Made by a program: the position numbers and the translations under genes | From: Pontederia crassipes | Taxonomy: Eukaryota; Streptophyta; Magnoliopsida; Commelinales; Pontederiaceae | Reading direction: 5' to 3' | Assembly: GCA_030549335.1 (NCBI GenBank) | Contig: CM060188.1 | Location: forward strand, 1 to 64,000 | DNA length: 64,000 bases | Part shown: positions 13,991 to 28,487 of the stretch, piece after piece | How positions within the stretch are numbered: position 1 is the stretch's first letter | Layout of the letters: each line of letters begins with the position of its first letter | Notes under the pieces: model-generated | What the model was told of the DNA's origin: nothing | The model's database searches: none | What the model saw: only the letters and a program-made list of their open reading frames with translations

Positions 13991-15606
13991 ATATAGTATA
14001 GTTTATAGTATATAATATAGTATTTTATATATTATAGATTATAAAGTATATCATATATAATAGTCTATAGTGTAATATATTGTATAGCATAGTATATAGT
14101 GTAGTATATAATATATTGTGTAGTATACAATATATAATATATAGTGTAGTATATAGTATAGTATAGGATATACTACTGTATATAGTATATAGTATATTGT
14201 ATATTATATAGTATATTGTATATAATATCATGTATATTGTATAGTATAGTACACTACAATATATAATATAGTAGTATATACTATATACTATATTCTATAC
14301 ACTATATACTATACTATAGTAATATATACTATATATTATTATACTATACTATACTATATTGGACTATACAATATATTATATACTATATACAATATACAAT
14401 AAACTATACACTATATACTATATGCATATACTATATTATATACTATATACTATATATTATAGTATACTATATACCATACAATACTATATTATATACTATA
14501 CTATAAAATATACTATAACTATGCTATATTAATCTACAGTATACTATATACTATATACTATATACTATACTATATACTATACTATACACTATATACTATA
14601 TACTATACTATACTCTATATACTATATACTACACTATATACTATATACTATACACTATATACTATATACCATATACGATATACTATATACTATATACCAT
14701 AAATAATATACTATACTATATACTACATTATATACTATTCTATATACTATATACTATACTATATACTATATTATATACTATTCTATATACTATTTACTAT
14801 ACTATACTATATACCATACTATACTATATATTATGTACTATATACTATATACTATATACTATACTATATACCATGCTCTACTATACAATATAGTATATAC
14901 CATGCTATATACCATACTATACTAAACCATATACTACACTATATACTATATACTATACTATATATTGTACTATAACTATGCTATACTATTCTACAGTATA
15001 CTATACAATATACTATCTATTATATATTATATACTATATGTTATATACTATTCTATACACTATATATTATATACTATAATATATCATACTATACTATATT
15101 ATCCTATAATGTATACCATATACTATACTATATACTTTATACTTTATACTATATAATTTATACTATATATTATGTACTATATACTATATACTATATACTA
15201 TGTATTATATACTATATACTATACTATATGCCATGCTGTACTATACTATATAGTATATACAATACTATATACTATATACTATATATTATAATATACTATA
15301 TACCATACTATATACTATGTACTATATACTATACTATAACTATGCTATACTATTTTACACTATACTATACAATATAGTATATAGTATATACTATATATTA
15401 TATACCATAATATACACTATATATTATATACTATACTATACTATACAACACTATACTATACTATACTATACTATACTATACTATATTATCCTATACTGTA
15501 TACTATATACTATACTATATACTATATACTATGTACTATATACTATATACTACATATACTATATACTATACTATAAATGCTATACTATACTATGCTATAT
15601 ACTTTA

Positions 15607-15663
15607 TTCTTATCAGGTTAGGGCTCGAATCGGGTCGAACCCGAACCTTTTACCGCACTACAG
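15607..15663 (+). repeat. GC-rich island, copy 2 (type a)
   Basis: Essentially identical to the island at 12440 with the same flanking satellite on both sides, so it was copied as part of a longer block. Confidence 0.85.
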
Positions 15664-17198
15664 TATGCTATACTATAGTATATACTATACAATATATACT
15701 ATATACTATATACTTTATACTATATACTATATACAATATACTATACTCTATAGTATACTATACACTATATACAATACTTTATACTACAAACTATAATATA
15801 TACTATACTATACAATACTATACTATACTATATTATATACTATACGATACTATACTGTATTATACTATATTATATATTATATACAATATATTATACTATA
15901 CTATACTATATACTATAATATACACTATATACAATATATTATATACTATATACAATATACAATAAACTATACACTATATACTATATGCATATACTATATT
16001 ATATACTATATACTATATATTATATATTATAGTATACTATATACCATACAATACTATATTATATACTATACTATAAAATATACTATAACTATGCTATATT
16101 AATCTACAGTATACTATATACTATATACTATATACTATACTATATACTATACTATACACTATATACTATATACTATACTATACTCTATATACTATATACT
16201 ACACAATATACTATATACTATACACTATATACTATATACCATATACGATATACTATATACTATATACCATAAATAATATACTACATTATATACTATTCTA
16301 TATACTATATACTATACTATATACTATATTATATACTATTCTATATACTATTTACTATACTATACTATATACCATACTATACTATATATTATGTACTATA
16401 TACTATATACTATATACCATGATGTACTATACAATATAGTATATACCATGCTATATACCATACTATACTAAACCATATACTACACTATATACTATATACT
16501 ATACTACATATTGTACTATAACTATGCTATACTATTCTACAGTATACTATACAATATACTATATATTATATATTATATACTATATGTTATATACTATTCT
16601 ATACACTATATATTATATACTATAATATATCATACTATACTATATTATCCTATAATGTATACCATATACTATACTATATACTTTATACTTTATACTATAT
16701 AATTTATACTATATATTATGTACTATATACTATATACTATATACTATGTATTATATACTATATACTATACTATATGCCATGCTGTACTATACTATATAGT
16801 ATATACAATACTATATACTATATACTATATATTATAGTATACTATATACCATACTATACTATACTATGTACTATATACTATACTATACTATATACTATAC
16901 TATAACTATGCTATACTATTTTACACTATACTATACAATATAGTATATAGTATATACTATATATTATATACCATAATATACACTATATATTATATACTAT
17001 ACTATACTATACAATACTATACAATACTATACTATACTATACTATACTATACTATACTATACTATACTATACTATATTATCCTATACTGTATACTATATA
17101 CTATACTATATACTATATACTATGTACTATATACTATATACTACATATACTATATACTATACTATAAATGCTATACTATACTATGCTATATACTTTAT

Positions 17199-17253
17199 TC
17201 TTATCAGGTTAGGGCTCGAATCGGGTCGAACCCGAACCTTTTAACGCACCACA
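17199..17253 (+). repeat. GC-rich island, copy 3 (type a)
   Basis: Same as the copies at 12440 and 15607 with minor changes (TTTTAACGCACCACAG). Confidence 0.85.
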
Positions 17254-18003
17254 GTATGCTATACTATAGTATATACTATACAATATATACTATATACTAT
17301 ATACTTTATACTATATACTATATACAATATACTATACTCTATAGTATACTATACACTATATACAATACTTTATACTACAAACTATAATATATACTATACT
17401 ATACAATACTATACTATACTATATTATATACTATACGATACTATACTGTATTATACTATATTATATACTATATACAATATATTATACTATACTATACTAC
17501 ACTAGACTATACAATATACTATATACTTTATAATATACTATACTATACTGTACTATACTATACTATACTATACTATACTATACTATACTATACTATATAC
17601 TATACTATACTAAACTATACTATACTATATTATACTATACTACGCTATATTATACTATACTATACTATACTATACTATACTATACTATACTATACTATAC
17701 TATACTATACTATACTATACTATACTATACTATACTATACTATACTATACCATATACTATACTATATACTTTATACTTTATACTTTATACTATAAACTAT
17801 ATACTATATACAATATACTATACTATATACTATAAACTACATACTATACCATACTATATACTATACTATATACTATACTATATACTACATACTATATAAT
17901 ATATATACTACACTATACTATACTATACTATACTATACTATGCTATATACTATACTATATACTATACTATACTATATACTATACTTTATTATACTATACT
18001 ATG

Positions 18004-18045
18004 CTATATACTAACTACAATATATATTCTGTAGTTATTATATAG
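18004..18045. repeat. Hairpin at satellite polarity flip, copy 3
   Basis: Loop 18019-18030 identical to the other copies; the right arm has one mismatch (GTAGTTATTA). Confidence 0.85.
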
Positions 18046-18819
18046 TATAGTAAAATATAGTATAGTATAGTATATAGTATAGTTTATAGTATATAATATC
18101 GTATTTTATATATTATAGATTATGAAGTATATCATATATAATAGTCTATAGTGTAATATATTGTATAGCATAGTATATAGTATAGTATATAATATATTGT
18201 GTAGTATACAATATGTAATATATAGTGTAGTATATAGTATAGTATAGGATATACTACTGTATATAGTATATTGTATATTATATAGTATATTGTATATAAC
18301 TATATTATATACTATATACAATATATTATACTATACTATACTACACTAGACTATACAATATACTATATACTTTATAATATACTATACTATACTGTACTAT
18401 ACTATACTATACTATACTATACTATACTATACTATACTATACTATACTATATTATACTATACTATACTATACTATATACTATACTATACTAAACTATACT
18501 ATACTATATTATACTATACTACGCTATATTATACTATACTATACTATACTATACTATACTATACTATACTATACTATACCATATACTATACTATATACTT
18601 TATACTTTATACTATAAACTATATACTATATACAATATACTATACTATATACTATAAACTACATACTATACCATACTATATTCTGTACTATATACTATAC
18701 TATATACTACATACTATATAATATATATACTACACTATACTATACTATACTATGCTATATACTATACTATATACTATACTATACTATATACTATACTTTA
18801 TTATACTATACTATACTAT

Positions 18820-18873
18820 ACTATACTATATACTAACTACAATATATATTCTGTAGTTAGTATATAGTATAGT
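18820..18873. repeat. Hairpin at satellite polarity flip, copy 4
   Basis: Loop 18841-18852 with perfect 21-base arms, 822 bases after copy 3 and about 4.9 kb after copy 2. Confidence 0.9.
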
Positions 18874-21210
18874 AAAATATAGTATAGTATAGTATATAGT
18901 ATAGTTTATAGTATATAATATAGTATTTTATATATTATAGATTATAAAGTATATCATATATAATAGTCTATAGTGTAATATATTGTATAGCATAGTATAT
19001 AGTATAGTATATAATATATTTAGTATACAATATATAATATATAGTGTAGTATATAGTATAGTATAGGATATACTACTGTATATAGTATATAGTATATTGT
19101 ATATTATATAGTATATTGTATATAATATCTTGTATATTGTATAGTATAGTACACTACAATATATAATATAGTAGTATATACTATATACTATATTCTATAC
19201 ACTATATACTATACTATAGTAGTATATACTATATATTATTATACTATACTATACTACACTGGACTATACAATATATTATATACTATATACAATATACAAT
19301 AAACTATACACTATATACTATATGCATATACAATATTATATACTATATACTATATATTATAGTATACTATATACCATACAATACTATATTATATACTATA
19401 CTATAAAATATACTATAACTATGCTATATTAATCTACAGTATACTATATACTATATACTATATACTATATACTATATACTATATACTATACTATACACTA
19501 TATACTATATACTATACTATACTCTATATACTATATACTATACTATATATTATACTATACACTATATACTATATACTATACACTATATATTATATACCAT
19601 ATACGATATACTATATACTATATACCATAAATAATATACTATACTATATACTACATTATATACTATTCTATATACTATATACTATACTATATACTATATT
19701 ATATACTATTTTATATACTATTTACTATACTATATTATATACCATACTATACTATATATTATGTACTATATACTATATACTATATACTATATACTATACT
19801 ATATACCATGCTGTACTATACAATATAGTATATACCATGCTATATACCATACTATACTAAACCATATACTACACTATATACTATATACTATACTACATAT
19901 TATACTATAACTATGCTATACTATTCTACAGTATACTATACAATATACTATATATTATATATTATATACTATATGTTATATACTATTCTATACACTATAT
20001 ATTATATACTATAATATATCATACTATACTATATTATCCTATAATGTATACCATATACTATACTTTATACTTTATACTATATAATTTATACTATATACAA
20101 TATACTATACTATATACTATATACTATATACTATACTATATATTATACTATACTATGCTATATATTATACTATATACTATATACTTCATTCTATATACTA
20201 TACTATATTATATACAATATACTATACAATATATTATATACTATATACAATATACAATAAACTATACACTATATACTATATGCATATACAATATTATATA
20301 CTATATACTATATATTATAGTATACTATATACCATACAATACTATATTATATACTATACTATAAAATATACTATAACTATGCTATATTAATCTACAGTAT
20401 ACTATATACTATATACTATATACTATATACTATATACTATATACTATACTATACACTATATACTATATACTATACTATACTCTATATACTATATACTATA
20501 CTATATACTATACTATACACTATATACTATATACTATACACTATATACTATATACCATATACGATATACTATATACTATATACCATAAATAATATACTAT
20601 ACTATATACTACATTATATACTATTCTATATACTATATACTATACTATATACTATATTATATACTATATTATATACTATTTACTATACTATATTATATAC
20701 CATACTATACTATATATTATGTACTATATACTATATACTATATACTATATACTATACTATATACCATGCTGTACTATACAATATAGTATATACCATGCTA
20801 TATACCATACTATACTAAACCATATACTACACTATATACTATATACTATACTACATATTATACTATAACTATGCTATACTATTCTACAGTATACTATACA
20901 ATATACTATATATTATATATTATATACTATATGTTATATACTATTCTATACACTATATATTATATACTATAATATATCATACTATACTATATTATCCTAT
21001 AATGTATACCATATACTATACTTTATACTTTATACTATATAATTTATACTATATACAATATACTATACTATATACTATATACTATATACTATACTATATA
21101 TTATACTATACTATGCTATATATTATACTATATACTATATACTTCATTCTATATACTATACTATATACTATTACTGTACTATACTATAGACTATATACTA
21201 TATACTTTAT

Positions 21211-21273
21211 TCTGGTCGGGTTAGGTCGGGTTAGGGCTCGAGTCAGGTCGAACCGGAACCATTAACAGCCCTA
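21211..21273 (+). repeat. GC-rich island, copy 4 (type b)
   Basis: Begins GGTCGGGTTAGGTCGGGTTA and continues GGGCTCGAGTC, then AACCATTAACAGCCCTATAA. The shared core GGTTAGGGCTCGA and the same upstream TATACTTTATTCT link it to type a. Read on the minus strand the end is TAGGGCTGTTAATGG, which resembles ends of non-autonomous hAT elements (inference). Confidence 0.8.
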
Positions 21274-22147
21274 TAATATACTATACTATACTATATACTT
21301 TATACTATATACTATATACAATATACTATACCTTATACTATACTATATACTATATACAATGTACTATACTATATGCTATACTATATACGATATACTATAA
21401 ACAATAATATATACTATAAGCTATACAATACTATACTATACTATACTATATACAATTTACTATACTATATACTATATACTATACTATACTATATACTTTA
21501 CTATATACTATATACTTCATACTATATACTATACTATATAATATATACTATACAATTATATACTATACTATACTATATTATATACTATAGTTAGTATACG
21601 GTATATTATATAGTATAGTATAGAATAATATAATATAATACAGTATAATAGTATAGTATAGTATAGTATAGTATATTATAGTATAGTATAGTGTAGTATA
21701 GTATATAGTATAGTTTATAGTATATAGTATATATTATATATTATATAGCATATCGTATATATATAATATAGCATATTGTATATTGTATATATAGTGTATA
21801 TAGTATAGTATATTGTATATAGTATATAGTATATAGTATATAGTATAAAGTATAGTATATAGTATAATATAATATAGTATAGTATAGTATAGTATAGTAT
21901 AGTATAGTATAGTATAGCATAGTACATAGTATATAGTGTATTATGTAGTATATAATATATAGTGTTGTATAGGATATACCATTGTATATAGTATATTTTA
22001 TATTGTATAGTCTTGTGTAGTATAATATAGTATAGTATAGTATAGTATATTATATATAGTATATAAAATATAGTAAAGTATATTGTATAGTATATTGTAT
22101 AGCATAGTATATAGTATAGTATATAGTATATTGTGTAGTATAATATA

Positions 22148-22748
22148 GACAAGAGAGTGGGGAGGTACAGTGGAGGCCGCCGGGATCCCAACGACCATTT
22201 GCGCTGGAGCGAAGGCTGAGAAAGGGAGCTCATGGCAACACGGTCGACTCATCGATTTCTATCGTCGCGACCACAGGCGACGGCGATCTCGACGCGAATG
22301 GCGATCTTGGTACGAACGGTGATCTAAGCATAGATGGACGACGGTGCAGCTAGATCGGCCGATCTGCGGCCAGACCTGGTCGATCTACGACCACATCCGA
22401 CCGCCCGTAGCCAGATCCGGCCGCCCACACCAGATCGGCCGCTGGACGCCAGATCCGGCCAGCCGCGCTAGGTCGGACGCCGAGCGGCCGGATCTGGCCG
22501 CTTGCATGATCTGGCCGCCTGTGCCAGATCGAACATCAAGCGGCCGGATCCGGCGGCCCGCACCATATCGGCCGCTAGGCGGCCGAAATCGGCCGCTAGG
22601 CGGCCGAAATCGGCCGCCAACGCCAGATCGGCTGTCGGGCGGCCAGATCCAGTCGCCCGGGCTAGATCGGCCGTCGGGCGGACAGATCCGATCGCCCGCG
22701 CCAGATCCGCCGTCGGGCGGCCAGATTGGGTCGCCCGCGCCAGATCTG
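22148..22748. mobile_element. TIR element B, internal fragment
   Basis: Matches 27484 onward of the fuller copy at 27316-28487, lacking its left end. It ends at the same abrupt junction (CCAGATCTGTATATTG) as the copy at 24781-25490. The interior is GC-rich with AGATC recurring about every 19-20 bases. A local 21-base repeat of the GGCCGCTAGGCGGCCGAAAT type is present here. Noncoding as far as I can see. Confidence 0.8.
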
Positions 22749-24780
22749 TATATTGTATAGCATAGTATAGTATAATATAGTATAGTATAGTATATTATAT
22801 ATAGTATATAAAATATAGTAAAGTATATTGTATAGTATATTGTATAGCATAGTCTATAGTATAGTATATAGTATATTGTGTAGTATATAATATATAGTAT
22901 AGAGTGTAGTATATAGTATAGTATATAGTATAGAATGGGATATACTATTGTGTATAGTATATAGTATTTTTTATATTATATAGTATATTGTATATAGTAT
23001 ATTGTATAGTATAGTATAATACAGTATAGTATAATATAGTATAATATATTATAGTATAGTATAGTATAGTATAGTATTATATACTATATACTATATACTA
23101 TATACTATATACTATATACTATATACTATTATACTATACTATACTACACTAGATTATACAATATATTATATACTATATACAATATACAATACACTATACA
23201 CTATATACTATATTCCTATACTATACTATGTACTATATGCTATATACTATATACTATGTACTTTATACTATACTATACTATACTATACTATACTATACTA
23301 TACTATACTATGCTATACTATAATATACTATACTACACTAGACTATACAATATACTATATACTATATGCTATATATACTATATCCTATAATATATACTAG
23401 ACTATATACTATATACTACATTATATACTATATACTATATACTATACTATACTATACTATACTATACCAAACAATACAATACAATACTATATTATATACT
23501 ATACTATATAGTATTTGCCACATACTATACTATATATTATACTATATACTAAACTATATACACTATACTATATTAATACTATACTATACTATACTATACT
23601 ATACTATACTATACTATACTATATTATACTATATTATAGTATACTATACTATACTATATTATCCTATACTGTATACTATATAATATACTATATACTTTAT
23701 ACTTTATACTTTATACTATATACTATATACTATATATTATATATAATATACTATACTATATACTATATTGTATACTATATACTATATACTATACTATACT
23801 ATATACTTTATTCTGGTCGGGTTAGGTCGGGTTAGGGCTCGAGTCGGGTCGAACCCGACCCATTAACAGCCCTATAATATGCTATACTTTATACTTTATA
23901 CTATATACTATACTCTATAATATATTATATACTATATACAATATACTATACTCTATAATATATTATATACTATATACAATATACTATACTATATACTATA
24001 AACAATACTATGTTCTATAAACTATACTATAGACTATACTATACTATACTATACTATACTATACTAATACTATATACTATATACTATATATAATATATTA
24101 TATACTATATACTATATACTATATACCTTATACTATACTACATACTATACTATACTATACTATACTATACTATACTATACTATACTATACTATACTATAC
24201 TATATACTATACTATACTATACTATATACTTTACTATATACTATATTATACTATATTATACTATACTATACTATACTATTCTATACTATTCTATACTATA
24301 ATATACTATACTATACTATACTATACTATACTATACTATACTATACCCGTATACTATACTATATACTATATACTTTATACTATATACTATATACTATATA
24401 CAATTGACTATACTATATACTATACTATGTACTAGTATATAGTACAGTATATAGTATATAGTGTATTATGTAGTATATAATATATATTGTAGTATATCGT
24501 ATAGTATAGGATATACAATTGTATATAGTATATTGTATATTGTATAGTCTAGTGTAGTATAGTATAGTATATATAGTATATAGTACATAGTAAAGTATAT
24601 AGTATAGTATATTTTATTGCATAGTATATAGTATATTGTGTCGTATACAATATATAGTATAGAGTGTAATATATAGTATATTTTACAGTATAGTATAGGA
24701 TATACTATTGTATATAGTATATAGTATATAGTATATTGTTTAGTATATAGTATATTGTATATTGTATAGTATAATATAGT
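22749..24780. repeat. Satellite with polarity flips
   Basis: GTATA orientation from 22749 to about 23075, TATAC orientation to about 24430, then GTATA again. It contains the island at 23811. No gene seen. Confidence 0.85.
23811..23873 (+). repeat. GC-rich island, copy 5 (type b)
   Basis: Same as the island at 21211, with an intact TCGGGTCGAACCCGACCC core. About 2.60 kb after copy 4. Confidence 0.85.
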
Positions 24781-25490
24781 ATGGATTTAATGGGAGTCCT
24801 CCCCCCTCCCCCTCCCCCCATCCGTGCAATGGAATCGTCGGTTCGCGGTGAAAAAAATCCATGAGGATTTTGTGGTGTTCGTCGGCGTTCGGGGCAGGGG
24901 CGACATGGATGTCGATGAGCGACGGGGACGATGATGATATGGCAAGGAAGAGAAGAGAGTGGGGAGGTACAGTGGAGGCCGCCGGGATCCCAACGACCAT
25001 TTGCGCCGGAGCGGAGGCTGCGAAAGGGAGCTCATGGTAACACGGTCGACTCATCGATTTCTATCGTCGCGACCACAGGCGACGGGGACCTCGGGTGACG
25101 GCGATCTCGACGCGAATGGCGATCTTGGTATGAACGGTGATCTAAGCGTAGATGGACGACGGTGCAGCTAGATCGGCCGATCTGCGGCCAGACTTGGTCC
25201 ATCTACGGCCACATCCGACCGCCCGTAGCCAGATCCGGCCGCCCACACCAGATCGGTCGCTGGACGCCAGATCCGGCCAGCCGCGCCAAGTTGGACGCCG
25301 AGCGGCCGGATCTGGCCGCCTGTGCCAGATCGAACGTCAAGCGGCCGGATCCGGCGGCGCGCACCATATCGGCCGCTAGGCGGCCGAAATCGGCCGCCAA
25401 CGCCAGATCGGCCGTCGGGCGGCCAGATCCAGTCGCCCGTGCCAGATCGGCCATCGGGCGGACAGATTCGATCGCCCGCGCCAGATCTGT
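24781..25490. mobile_element. TIR element B, left-end copy (truncated)
   Basis: Starts with the terminal motif ATGGATTTAATGGGAGTCC and runs through the CG-rich interior. It stops at the CCAGATCTGTATATTG junction shared with the fragment at 22148-22748. The right terminus is missing. Confidence 0.8.
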
Positions 25491-27315
25491 ATATTGTATA
25501 GCATAGTATAGTATAGTATAATATATTATATATAGTATATAAAATATAGTAAAGTATATTGTATAGCATAGTCGATAGTATAGTATATAGTATATTGTGT
25601 AGTATATAATATATAGTATAGAGTGTAGTATATAGTATAGTATATAGTATAGAATGGGATATACTATTGTGTATAGTATATAGTATTTTTTATATTATAT
25701 AGTATATTGTATATAGTATATTGTATATTGTATAGTATAATACAGTATAGTATAATATAGTATAATATATTGTAGTATAGTATAGTATAGTATAGTATTA
25801 TATACTATATACTATATACTATTATACTATACTATACTACACTAGATTATACAATATACTATATACTATATACAATATACAATACACTATACACTATATA
25901 CTATATACCTATACTATACTATGTACTATATGCTATATACTATATACTATGTACTTTATACTATACTATACTATACTATATTATACTATACTATGCTATG
26001 CTATACTATAATATACTATACTACACTAGACTATACAATATACTATATGCTATATATACTATATCCTATAATATATACTAGACTATATACTATATACTAC
26101 ATTATATACTATATACTATATATTATACTATACTATACTATACTATACCAAACAATACAATACAATACTATATTATATACTATACTATATAGTATTTACG
26201 ACATACTATACTATATATTATACTATATACTAAACTATATACACTATACTATATTAATACTATACTATACTATACTATATTATATTATACTATATTATAG
26301 TATACTATACTATACTATACTATATTATCCTATACTGTATACTATATAGTATACTATATACTTTATACTTTATACTATATACTATATACTATATATTATA
26401 TATAATATACTATACTACATACTATATTGTATACTATATATTATACTATACTATATACTTTATTATGGTCGGGTTAGGTCGGGTTAGGGCTCGAGTCGGG
26501 TCGAACCCGACCCATTAACAGCCCTACAATATGCTATACTTTATACTATATACTTTATACTTTATACTATATACTATATACAATATACTATACTATATAC
26601 TATAAACAATACTATGTTCTATAAACTATACTATAGACTATACTATACTATACTATACTAATACTATATACTATATACAATATATAATATATTATATACT
26701 ATATACTATATACTATATACTATATACCTTATACTATACTACATACTATACTATAGTATACTATACTATACTATACTATATACTATACTATACTATACTA
26801 TATACTTTACTATATACTATATTATACTATACTATACTATACTATACTATACTATACTATACTATACTATACTATACTATACTATACTATATTATACTAT
26901 ACTATATGCTATACTATATACTATATAATATATACTATATTTAGTATATATTATATAGTATATAGTATATAGTATGTTATATAGTATATAGTGTATTATG
27001 TAGTATATAATATATAGTGTAGTATATCGTATAGTATAGGATATACAATTGTATATAGTATATTGTATATTGTATAGTCTAGTGTAGTATAGTATAGTAT
27101 ATATAGTATATAGTACATAGTAAAATATATAGTATAGTATATTTTATAGCATAGTATATAGTATAGTATATAGTATATTGTGTCGTATACAATATATAGT
27201 ATAGAGTGTAGTATATAGTATATTTTACAGTATAGTATAGGATATACTATTGTATATAGTATATAGTATATTGTTTAGTATATAGTATATTGTATATTGT
27301 ATAGTATAATATAGT
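25491..27315. repeat. Satellite with polarity flips
   Basis: GTATA orientation to about 25795, TATAC to about 26940, then GTATA. It parallels 22749-24780 closely, with the island at 26464 in the matching place. Confidence 0.85.
26464..26526 (+). repeat. GC-rich island, copy 6 (type b)
   Basis: Same as copies 4 and 5; about 2.65 kb after copy 5. Confidence 0.85.
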
Positions 27316-27931
27316 ATGGATTTAATGGGAGTCCTCCCCCCTCCCCCTCCCCCCATCCGTGCAATGGAATCGTCGGTTCGCGGTGAAAAAAATCCATGAG
27401 GATTTTGTGGTGTTCGTCGGCGTTCGGGGCAGGGGCGACATGGACGTCGATGAGCGACGGGGACGATGATGATATGGGAAGGAAGACAAGAGAGTGGGGA
27501 GGTACAGTGGAGGCCGCCGGGATCCCAACGACCATTTGCGTCGGAGCGGAGGCTGAGAAAGGGAGCTCATGGCAACACGGTCGACTCATCGATTTCTATC
27601 GTCGCGACCATAGGCGACGGGGACCTCGGGCGACGGCGATCTCGGCGCGAATGGCGATCTTGGTACGAACGGTGATCTAAGCATAGATGGACGACGGTGC
27701 AGCTAGATCGGCCGATCTGCGGCCAGACCTGGTCGATCTACGGCCACATCCGACCGTCGTAGCCAGATCCGGCCGCCCACACCAGATCGGCCGCTGGACG
27801 CCAGATCCGGCCAGCCGCGCCAGGTCGGACGCTGTGCGGCCGGATCTGGCCACTTGCATGATCTGGCCGCCTGTGCCAGATCGAACGTCAAGCGGCCGGA
27901 TCCGACGGCCCGCACCATATCGGCCGCCAAC

Positions 27932-28048
27932 GCCAGATCGGCCGTCGGGCGGCCAGATCCAGTCGCCCATGCCAGATCGGCCATCGGGCGGACAGATCCG
28001 ATCACCCGCGCCAGATCGGCCGTCGGGCGGCCAGATCCGGTCACCCGC
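27932..28048 (+). repeat. 39 bp tandem repeat, three copies
   Basis: Exact 39-base spacing at 27932, 27971 and 28010. Each unit starts GCCAGATCGGCC and holds a second AGATCC half-unit. Related half-units extend to both sides. It is rich in CpG and GATC. Confidence 0.85.
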
Positions 28049-28116
28049 GCCAGATCTGGCCGCTCGCAGCCAGATCTGGCCGCCCGTAGCTAGATCGGCC
28101 GCCGGGCGGCCATCGC

Positions 28117-28351
28117 GAAAGAGAGGGGGGGAGAGGGAGCGGGAACGGGATAGCCGCCGGAGAGGGAGAGGGAGCGGGAACGAGAAATTCGCCGGAGAGG
28201 AAGAGGGAAAGAGGGAGGGAGAAGAGAGAGGGAGAGGGAGAGGGAGCGGGAAAGCTATTGGAGAGGAAGAGGGCGAGAGGGAGAGGAAGAGGGAAAGCCG
28301 CCGGAGAGGGAGAGGGAGAGGGAGAAGAGAGAGGGAGAGGGGGGGAGGGGG
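28117..28351 (+). repeat. Purine-rich GGGAGA tract, copy 1
   Basis: About 235 bases mostly of A and G on +, with many GGGAGAGGGAGA units and runs of up to seven G, interrupted by short GCCGCCGG blocks. It could form a triplex or G-quadruplex (inference). Confidence 0.85.
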
Positions 28352-28487
28352 TTCGGTCGGTTCGACCGATTTTTTAAGCCCTGAATCACACTTATCATCT
28401 GCGCCCGTCGGATCTCCATCCGACGGGCACGGATGGGGGGAGGGGGTTCCTCCCCCCTGTAAGGGTGGAGGACTCCATTAAATCCAT

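Larger units (their letters stand above)
11057..22147. repeat. Satellite with large nested duplications and polarity flips
   Basis: A TATAC/TACTATA array broken by segments in the opposite orientation (GTATAGT on +), about 13208-13485, 13970-14290, 18031-18300, 18853-19180 and 21595-22147. Blocks of 0.75-5 kb recur nearly word for word, including rare landmarks (GC islands, hairpin junctions, tracts of TTTATAC). This shows that long segments were duplicated, not only single repeat units. No gene is seen. Confidence 0.85.
27316..28487. mobile_element. TIR element B, copy with both ends
   Basis: The left end reads ATGGATTTAATGGGAGTCCT and the right end is its inverse (ATGGATTTAATGGAGTCCTC when read inward). 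A second inverted block contains CCCCCCATCCGTGC. Both flanks are ATAGT, a possible 5-base target duplication, although the satellite makes this ambiguous. The interior has three parts: a mixed 5' part, a CG/GATC-rich tandem repeat (about 27680-28115) and a purine tract. Open frames through it are long because of composition (264 codons on +, rich in Arg, Pro, Ser, Gly) and show no known domain. No transposase, so non-autonomous; Pack-type cargo is an inference. Confidence 0.75.

Noticed and set aside
22344-22760. 138-codon frame with RPP/RSGRP repeats
   Set aside because: Composition-driven frame in the GATC/CpG tandem repeat; ends at the satellite junction.
21211-26526. Islands as short interstitial telomeres
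   Set aside because: Only one or two GGTTAGG-like units per island and none exactly TTTAGGG; a hAT-like terminal origin fits the whole island better, so the telomere likeness is kept only as an observation.
27687-28481. 264-codon open frame in TIR element B
   Set aside because: Arg/Pro/Ser/Gly low-complexity product of the 39 bp and GGGAGA repeats; overlapping open frames exist on the other strand and other copies do not preserve it.
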